A DNA stretch of 10,260 nt. Origin: Pelosinus fermentans (GTDB lineage Bacteria > Bacillota > Negativicutes > DSM-13327). The notes under the pieces were generated by a model. It worked only from the letters and a program-made list of their open reading frames with translations. It made no database searches and was not told the DNA's origin. The stretch lies in contig DJJR01000035.1 of NCBI GenBank assembly GCA_002434245.1, positions 1 through 10,260 on the forward strand. The letters run 5' to 3'. This document shows, in pieces, positions 6,485 through 10,260 of the stretch; position 1 is the first letter of the stretch; each line of letters starts with the position of its first letter. A program made the position numbers and the translations under genes.

Positions 6485-7495
6485 ATGAACAAGAAGGAAT
6501 TATCTTATTATATAAGCGGATTCTTTACAGAATATCTTGGTAATGAGGCTGGTTTGTCAATTAATACTATAAAGTCATACCGGGATGCATTCGTACTGTT
6601 TTTCAAATACCTTGATCAAGCCAGTATCTGCAAAATAAGCAAACTAAAAATGAATACGCTAAATGCAGACAATGTAAGGGGATTTCTGGACTGGTTAGAA
6701 CAGTCTAGGGGCTGTAGCATCAGTTCAAGGAATCAGCGGCTTGCTGCATTGAAATCATTTTGTGGTTATGTAGCACGCAGAACTCCGGAGGAATGTGCCC
6801 TGTGTCAAGGTATTTTAAAGATCCGTATTAAGAAGGCCCCACAGAAACCAGTTGAATACCTAAGTGTAACTGCTATTGAGTATCTCCTCAAAATGCCCAA
6901 CTGTCAGTCTACCCAAGGTATCCGCGATCTTGCAATGATTGCATTAATGTATGAATCCGGCTGCAGAGTTCAAGAACTTATTGATTTGAGGGTGGGTGAT
7001 ATTGTTTTCCGGAGTCCGAACACGGTTACCCTTACCGGAAAAGGAAACAAGGCAAGAGTAATACCCATAAGTGCTAACGCTGCAGACATCATAAAAGCTT
7101 ATCTGAACTCTGCCAGCATCTGTAACATGGCGCATCCAGTGTTTGTCAACATATATGATAAGCCCTTATCAAGATCGGGAGTATCTTATGTCCTTGATAA
7201 ATATGGGCACATGGCTCGTAAGGCAAGGTCAGAATTATATCCATCTAAGCTGCATCCTCATATACTGAGACATTCCAAAGCAATGCATCTGCTTGAAAAT
7301 GGAGTAAACTTAATATATATCAGGGATTTTCTTGGACATTCATCCGTTACCACAACAGAAATCTATGCAAGATGCAACCCCGAACTGAAAAGAAAATATA
7401 TTGAACAGGCGGGTAGCTTGATTATGAAATCAGTTGAAGAATACAGCGAAAGTGAAAAAGATGCCTTGATTGCCTGGCTTCGGAAAAACATCTAA
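6485..7495 (+). CDS. ritC: RIT-2 tyrosine recombinase RitC
   Basis: A 336-residue tyrosine recombinase, last gene of RIT-2. The core-binding domain covers about residues 5-110 and includes SRGCSISSRNQRL, nearly the same as in the RIT-1 RitC. The catalytic domain covers about 125-305, with R161 (SGCRVQE), K186 (TGKGNKAR), H259 and R262 (HILRHSK), H285 (FLGHSS) and Y294 (TTEIYARC). The start lies 2 nt after the ritB stop with GGAGGTG just upstream (inside the end of ritB). A charged C-terminal tail of about 35 residues follows the nucleophile region. Confidence 0.9.
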   Translation: MNKKELSYYISGFFTEYLGNEAGLSINTIKSYRDAFVLFFKYLDQASICKISKLKMNTLNADNVRGFLDWLEQSRGCSISSRNQRLAALKSFCGYVARRTPEECALCQGILKIRIKKAPQKPVEYLSVTAIEYLLKMPNCQSTQGIRDLAMIALMYESGCRVQELIDLRVGDIVFRSPNTVTLTGKGNKARVIPISANAADIIKAYLNSASICNMAHPVFVNIYDKPLSRSGVSYVLDKYGHMARKARSELYPSKLHPHILRHSKAMHLLENGVNLIYIRDFLGHSSVTTTEIYARCNPELKRKYIEQAGSLIMKSVEEYSESEKDALIAWLRKNI

Positions 7496-7510
7496 TAATT
7501 ATGCTGAGTG

Positions 7511-7545
7511 GTTATGCCGCAAATCCTATATGTGAGCGGCATAAC
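7511..7545. repeat. 10-bp hairpin downstream of RIT-2 ritC
   Basis: GTTATGCCGC (7511-7520) is perfectly inverted at 7536-7545 with a 15-nt loop. No T-run follows on the + strand, so it is a poor terminator. It lies where RIT-1 has its own inverted repeat (737-804) and may be a binding site pair. Confidence 0.5.
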
Positions 7546-7559
7546 TGCCCATGGCTTTG

Positions 7560-7587
7560 CATAATAAATGGCTGCACATAAGATGAA
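7560..7587. repeat. RIT-2 inner terminal repeat plus inverted target copy
   Basis: Bases 7560-7581 are the inner terminal repeat, ending ...GGCTGCACATAA. They are followed by GATGAA (7582-7587), the reverse complement of the TTCATC flank. Bases 7570-7587 are a perfect inverse of 4432-4449. The region around 7577-7592 reads CATAA-GATGAA-TTATG, a 6-bp spacer between inverted arms like a tyrosine recombinase core site. Confidence 0.88.
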
Positions 7588-7607
7588 TTATGCAAAGCTG
7601 CACATAA
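7588..7607. repeat. RIT-2 ritC-side 20-bp terminal module
   Basis: The module is TTATGCAAAGCTGCACATAA. Its left half TTATGCAAAGC is the inverse of 7554-7564, and its right half GCTGCACATAA repeats 7571-7581. It sits between GATGAA (inverted target copy) and TTCATC (target repeat). It has exactly the same length and TTAT...ATAA bounds as the RIT-1 module at 696-715. Confidence 0.87.
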
Positions 7608-7613
7608 TTCATC
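7608..7613. repeat. RIT-2 target repeat TTCATC, right copy
   Basis: The second copy of the RIT-2 flank (see 4432-4437), directly outside the tip GCTGCACATAA. Confidence 0.9.
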
Positions 7614-8324
7614 GGCGTGCAACAATTCGCGGCGCAGCAATTCTTGTTTGAGTCGCACAAGAATGGGATCTAACCGTGCAGCACCTTTGATTACCCAGTT
7701 GGATAGGTTCTGCCGGGACAAATCAACACCGAGCCGCTTAAATTCTTGTTCCTGGCGGTAAAGCGGCATGGCATTGACGAACTTTTGACTTAAGATATAC
7801 GCCAACAAGGAAGCCGATACCATACTTTTCGGCAGCAGCGCCTTGGGCGCTTTTGCCATAATAACCGGTGTTTCTATCTCATTCTTCTCGCAATTACGGC
7901 AGCTATATACATAGCTGACATGTTCAATGACTTTGACCGTAGCCGGAATGATGGTGAGTTCTTTGCGTACCTCTTTGCTCATCACATGAAGTTCTTCACC
8001 GCACTGCGGACAAGCTGCTTCTTCTTCCGTTAACGTATATTCGATCACTGCTACAGGAAGGTGGGCAATCTTCTCCCCGCGTTTACTTTTCTTGCGGGAA
8101 TAGGTTATCGTTTCAGCATCCGGCTCTGTAACAAGCGGCTGGCGTTCTGCCTCTGCTTCATTAAACAGGTTTAACTGTTCCAACCCATCATGTTCACTGC
8201 GTTCGGAGGACTGCCCGAATTGTTTTTGGCGGCTAAGCTTTAGTTGTTCAGTGTACCACTTGTTGAGTAATTCAAGCTCTTGGACGCGAGCTTTTAAGGA
8301 AGCATTTTCTTTTTCCAGTTTTTC

Positions 8325-8429
8325 TAGTTGGTTTAGTTGGTTTAGTTGGTTTAGTTGGTTTAGTTGGTTTAGTTGGTTTAGTTGGTTTAGTTGGTTTAGT
8401 TGGTTTAGTTGGTTTAGTTGGTTTAGTTG
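8325..8429 (-). repeat. 9-bp tandem repeat, 11 full copies, coding for (NQL)n
   Basis: The unit TAGTTGGTT on the + strand (AACCAACTA on the coding strand) occurs 11 times without change from 8325 to 8423, followed by a partial copy whose codon is changed to give Glu-Gln-Leu. It lies in frame within tnpC. The absence of any substitution among the copies points to recent growth by replication slippage. Confidence 0.95.
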
Positions 8430-8461
8430 TTCTTTCGTTTGCACAAAAAAAGTCCTCATTT

Positions 8462-8492
8462 CCGATCAATTTCTCTTCCTCTATTATACCAA
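8462..8492 (-). promoter_or_regulatory. Candidate tnpC promoter (extended -10)
   Basis: On the - strand TGGTATAAT reads at 8483-8491: a perfect TATAAT with the extended TGn motif. It lies just after the hairpin that ends tnpB and about 25 bases before the tnpC start. No clear -35 is present, which extended -10 promoters can tolerate. Confidence 0.5.
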
Positions 8493-8501
8493 AAAACGAG
8501 G

Positions 8502-8538
8502 AAAAAAGCCACTGAAACATGCATATTTAGTGGCTTTT
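8502..8538 (-). terminator. Intrinsic terminator between tnpB and tnpC
   Basis: On the - strand AAAAGCCACT (8538-8529), overlapping the last tnpB codons and stop, pairs perfectly with AGTGGCTTTT (8513-8504). The loop is 15 nt and a run of six T (8507-8502) closes the structure. This is the layout of a Rho-independent terminator. It would cut transcripts from tnpA-tnpB before tnpC. Confidence 0.65.
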
Positions 8539-8877
8539 CAGCACTTCGGTACGGCGTATTTTTTGCTCGATCCCTGGACTTTGAATGAGATTCCAAAGTT
8601 CCTCTGTACTCAACGTCATTGTATGGCTTTCTCCGACTGTCGGCCATTTAAAATGACCGCGTTCTAACCGTTTAAAGTGTAGCCAGAAACCATTGTCTTC
8701 CCATGTCAGAATTTTGAGCCGGTTGCGCTGTCGGTTGCAAAAGACAAATAGGGCTTTCTCGAACGGATCGAGGTTAAAACTGTTTTGGATAAGGGCGCTT
8801 AGCCCATTGATCGATTTGCGCATATCCGTATGACCACAGGCTAGGAATACCGGCATAGGCTCTGAGTTCTTCAGCAT
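8527..8877 (-). CDS. tnpB: IS66 family accessory protein TnpB (IS66 Orf2)
   Basis: A 116-residue protein with the hallmark IS66 TnpB sequence: LACGHTDMRKSINGL near residues 12-26, FVFCNRQRNRLKIL near 44-57 and GFWLHFKRLERGHFKWP near 62-78. TnpB is required for transposition in studied IS66 elements, but its biochemical role is not settled. The start overlaps the tnpA stop as ATGCTGA (8871-8877), the translational coupling usual in this family. Full length and intact. The 3' end forms the first arm of a terminator-like hairpin. Confidence 0.93.
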   Translation of the reverse strand: MLKNSEPMPVFLACGHTDMRKSINGLSALIQNSFNLDPFEKALFVFCNRQRNRLKILTWEDNGFWLHFKRLERGHFKWPTVGESHTMTLSTEELWNLIQSPGIEQKIRRTEVLKSH

Positions 8878-9200
8878 AGTTCTCGCATCACCGTGAGTAC
8901 GCTCACTAACAGTTTCATATCAGTATTGGCAGCAATCGGAATAGTGAATGGACCGGCCTGTATAGAAAGTATTTCTGCTTTCTCTTGTGTTGCCGTAACG
9001 ACAGGTATCCAAGTTTGCTGAGGTTGCGGAGTTTTTGGTTTCCACTCCTTCTGGATCCATCGCTGCAAGGTACTCAGACCGATGCGATTTTCTGTACACC
9101 ACTGTTTACAGGATAACCCGCTGGTTCTATAGGTTTCCACCAGCAATGCTTTTTCTGCGGCAGAATAACTTTTGCGTTTTTGTCTCGTTGCTTTTTCCAT
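8871..9200 (-). CDS. tnpA: IS66 family accessory protein TnpA
   Basis: A 109-residue protein with a helix-turn-helix segment, about residues 10-50 (KRKSYSAAEKALLVETY ... CTENRIGLSTLQRWI), as in IS66 TnpA and other small transposase-associated DNA-binding proteins. The C-terminal half is more variable. I chose the ATG at 9200 because AAGGGGG lies 8 nt upstream (9209-9215). An in-frame ATG at 9224 has no such site and probably lies upstream of the transcript start. Intact; probably binds the element ends or helps TnpC. Confidence 0.88.
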   Translation of the reverse strand: MEKATRQKRKSYSAAEKALLVETYRTSGLSCKQWCTENRIGLSTLQRWIQKEWKPKTPQPQQTWIPVVTATQEKAEILSIQAGPFTIPIAANTDMKLLVSVLTVMRELC

Positions 9201-9220
9201 GATGAATGCCCCCTTCGAGA

Positions 9221-9232
9221 ACATTATCTCAG
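9221..9232 (-). promoter_or_regulatory. Candidate tnpA promoter (extended -10)
   Basis: On the - strand TGAGATAAT reads from 9231 to 9223, a TGn plus GATAAT extended -10 match. The expected start is near 9216, right at the ribosome site of tnpA, so the leader would be very short. No clear -35. Confidence 0.35.
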
Positions 9233-9263
9233 TTTTTTCAGGGGGAAACTATGTGGCGTTCTT

Positions 9264-9274
9264 TTGACGCTTAC
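9264..9274. repeat. IS66 terminal inverted repeat, right
   Basis: The inverse of GTAAGCGTCAA at 22-32, 11 of 11 bases. This fixes the right tip of the IS66 element at 9274. Confidence 0.9.
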
Positions 9275-9276
9275 GA

Positions 9277-10197
9277 ACTGGAGAGGAGGGATCACTATCT
9301 TTAGTACAGTACCTTACAGCCTATATAGCTATCAAGGACTTATCTTCAACCAAAGGCTATCCAACAAAAAAATTATGTAACTATCTTAAAATCACGCGCT
9401 CTGCTTATTATCGCTGGCTCAATCATCCAAAGAGTGACAGTGAAATTAAGAATGAACGTATTTCGGAAGAAATATATAATATCCATAAACAACATCCAGA
9501 TATGGGATACCGCCGTATTCGTGATGAGCTGGATGTGAATTACAAAATTGCTGTGAATGATAAACGAGTTCTTCGTATTTGCAGAAATAAAGGAATTCAA
9601 TCCACCATTAAATGGAGACCAAAAAGTTGTACTAGATCTGCTCGAAATCCGGACCACATCGCAAAAAACTATTTACACCGCGAATTCCACGCTGATATGC
9701 CGAATGAAAAATGGCTTACGGATGTTTCTGAATTCAAGTATTATATCGGTATTGAAGTTCACAAGATATATCTGAGTGCCATCCTGGATTTATATGACCG
9801 AAGAATTGTAGCCTTTAAAATCAACGATCATAATGATAATCCTTTGGTCATGGATACTTTTGATGAAGCTGTTCGCTTGGAACCAAAAGCTCATCCGCTG
9901 TTCCACAGCGATCGTGGTTATCAATATACAAGTGCTCAATTCTATATGCGTTTAAAAGATCATCACATGAAGCAAAGTATGTCCAGAGTAGCCCATTGCA
10001 TTGACAATGGACCAATGGAAGGATTTTGGGGAATTCTGAAACGAGAAATGTATTATGGTCATCGTTTCACTAATAGAGATAATTTAGCAGATGCTATAAC
10101 TGATTACATAGATTACTACAATAATCGACGTCTGCAACGAAAGTTAAATGTAATGACACCAATGGCATACCATAATCAGTATATAGTGGCGGCATAA
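9277..10197 (+). CDS. IS3-family transposase OrfB, 5' end cut by the IS66 element
   Basis: An open frame of 306 codons without a start codon at its left edge. It reads ...YIAIKDLSSTKGYPTKKLC and then LKITRSAYYRWL, the HTH_21-like N-terminal region, followed by MGYRRIRDEL and an rve-type DDE catalytic domain. D149 (WLTDVSEF), D212 (HSDRGYQY) and E248 (GPMEGFWGILK) are the triad, with 35 residues between the second D and the E, as in IS3-family enzymes. The C-terminus (YIDYYNNRRLQ ... MTPMAYH) is complete. IS3 transposases are normally made as an OrfA-OrfB frameshift fusion; orfA is absent here, so activity is unlikely. It looks most like the IS150 group, but the subgroup is uncertain. Confidence 0.9.
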   Translation, partial: TGEEGSLSLVQYLTAYIAIKDLSSTKGYPTKKLCNYLKITRSAYYRWLNHPKSDSEIKNERISEEIYNIHKQHPDMGYRRIRDELDVNYKIAVNDKRVLRICRNKGIQSTIKWRPKSCTRSARNPDHIAKNYLHREFHADMPNEKWLTDVSEFKYYIGIEVHKIYLSAILDLYDRRIVAFKINDHNDNPLVMDTFDEAVRLEPKAHPLFHSDRGYQYTSAQFYMRLKDHHMKQSMSRVAHCIDNGPMEGFWGILKREMYYGHRFTNRDNLADAITDYIDYYNNRRLQRKLNVMTPMAYHNQYIVAA

Positions 10198-10200
10198 AAA

Positions 10201-10245
10201 TATCGCCAACCGATAACGGGCTGGCGATAGAAAAAATTATTATTT
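10201..10245 (+). terminator. Hairpin terminator after IS3 orfB
   Basis: TATCGCCA (10201-10208) pairs with TGGCGATA (10222-10229), with an inner CCG-ATAA-CGG stem. An AT-rich tract with a run of T (10236-10249) follows. It starts 3 nt after the orfB stop codon. Confidence 0.6.
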
Positions 10246-10260
10246 TTTATTGTCCTCTTG

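Larger units (their letters stand above)
4438..7607 (+). mobile_element. RIT-2: recombinase-in-trio element (ritA-ritB-ritC)
   Basis: A 3170-bp element with three closely packed tyrosine recombinase genes and no passengers, inserted in tnpC against the direction of that gene. The outermost 11 bases are perfect inverted repeats (TTATGTGCAGC and GCTGCACATAA). The ritA-side end (4438-4459) also pairs with an inner ritC-side copy (7560-7581) at 20 of 22 positions. As in RIT-1, the ritC side has 26 additional bp (7582-7607). The trio is clearly related to that of RIT-1 gene by gene, but the proteins and the ends have diverged strongly, so it is a second element of the same class and not a recent copy. 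Confidence 0.9.
7608..8459 (-). pseudogene. tnpC: IS66 transposase TnpC, N-terminal fragment
   Basis: The first 284 residues of the rebuilt 556-residue TnpC. In order: an (Asn-Gln-Leu)11 repeat at about 13-45, a coiled-coil-like helix (EKLEKENASLKARVQELE), a zinc-finger-like segment (CPQCG ... CRNC) and the start of the IS66 DDE domain. It breaks exactly at HADE, where D283 is the first presumed catalytic aspartate. The open frame runs on through 31 RIT-2-derived codons to a stop at 7512, so any product would be 315 residues long with only one of three catalytic residues. The ATG at 8459 has a poor ribosome site. GTG at 8444 has AGGA at a better distance (about 8 nt) and may be the true start. 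Confidence 0.92.
22..9274 (-). mobile_element. IS66-family insertion sequence, interrupted by two RIT elements
   Basis: Both tips read inward as GTAAGCGTCAA (22-32 on +, 9264-9274 on -). Beyond these 11 bases the ends match only in part over about 26 bp. IS66-family elements typically have GTAA-starting ends and the gene order tnpA-tnpB-tnpC, which is what is seen here on the - strand. Removing the two RIT insertions with one 6-bp repeat each leaves about 2.58 kb, a normal size for this family. The element cannot make a complete TnpC as it stands. No 8-bp target duplication is visible: the flanks are AAAAAAAT on the left and GAACTGGA on the right. Confidence 0.92.
9275..10260 (+). mobile_element. 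IS3-family insertion sequence, 5'-truncated, runs off the window
   Basis: It begins at the IS66 right tip and contains an IS3-family orfB, a hairpin terminator and AT-rich sequence towards its right end, whose tip is not reached within the window. The orfA helix-turn-helix gene is missing to the left, where the IS66 element begins. Sequence 9353-9373 is repeated at 1-21, on the far side of the IS66 element. Confidence 0.8.

Noticed and set aside
821..7495. Reading the six recombinases as XerC/XerD-type, integron or prophage integrases
   Set aside because: Three adjacent, overlapping genes with conserved order in both cassettes, each cassette bounded by inverted repeats and a 6-bp direct repeat, and no gene cassettes, phage genes or tRNA target; the RIT class fits best.
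8325..8429. Regular repeats that might suggest a CRISPR array or an iteron origin
   Set aside because: Units are 9 bp, back to back with no spacers, in frame inside a transposase gene, and no rep gene is nearby.
8251..8667. A + strand open frame with many Phe-Ser-Trp repeats
   Set aside because: It is the opposite strand of the (NQL)n repeat in tnpC. The repeat alone keeps the frame open, and there is no family signature or ribosome site.

Overview
The window is a stack of nested mobile DNA with no host gene in sight. It is a moderately AT-rich sequence with strong GGAGGTG-type ribosome binding sites before most trio genes. That fits a low-GC Gram-positive-type (Firmicutes-like) genome, but with only mobile genes to go on the host assignment is weak.

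Layer 1 (outermost): an IS3-family element. Its orfB (DDE transposase) runs on the + strand from 9277 to 10197, and a 21-bp piece of the same gene reappears at 1-21. Layer 2: an IS66-family element, 22-9274, on the - strand, with 5'-GTAAGCGTCAA terminal repeats, tnpA (9200-8871), tnpB (8877-8527) and tnpC (starting 8459). Layer 3: tnpC is cut twice by two different recombinase-in-trio (RIT) elements. Each is a run of three tightly linked tyrosine recombinase genes (ritA-ritB-ritC). RIT-1 spans 696-4189 with genes on the - strand. RIT-2 spans 4438-7607 with genes on the + strand. The two ritA genes point away from each other, with a 242-bp slice of tnpC between the elements.

The element borders can be fixed to the base because the interrupted gene is an IS66 transposase. 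Each RIT is flanked by a 6-bp direct repeat (TGGGCC for RIT-1, TTCATC for RIT-2). Removing each element with one copy of its repeat rejoins tnpC in frame into a 556-codon gene with D283, D344 and E474 as the presumed catalytic triad. All six recombinases keep the R-K-HxxR-H-Y active-site set, so both RITs look intact, while the IS66 transposase is destroyed.

The most unusual structure is at the ritC-side end of both RITs. The terminal repeat is followed by an inverted copy of the 6-bp target repeat, then a 20-bp TTAT...ATAA module, then the real target repeat. The two elements share this layout although the sequences differ, which suggests a conserved double crossover site. Other points are a 16-bp hairpin that would hide the ritA ribosome binding site of RIT-1, a terminator plus new promoter between tnpB and tnpC, an 11-copy (Asn-Gln-Leu) repeat in TnpC, and IS66 flanks that do not match each other as a simple insertion should.
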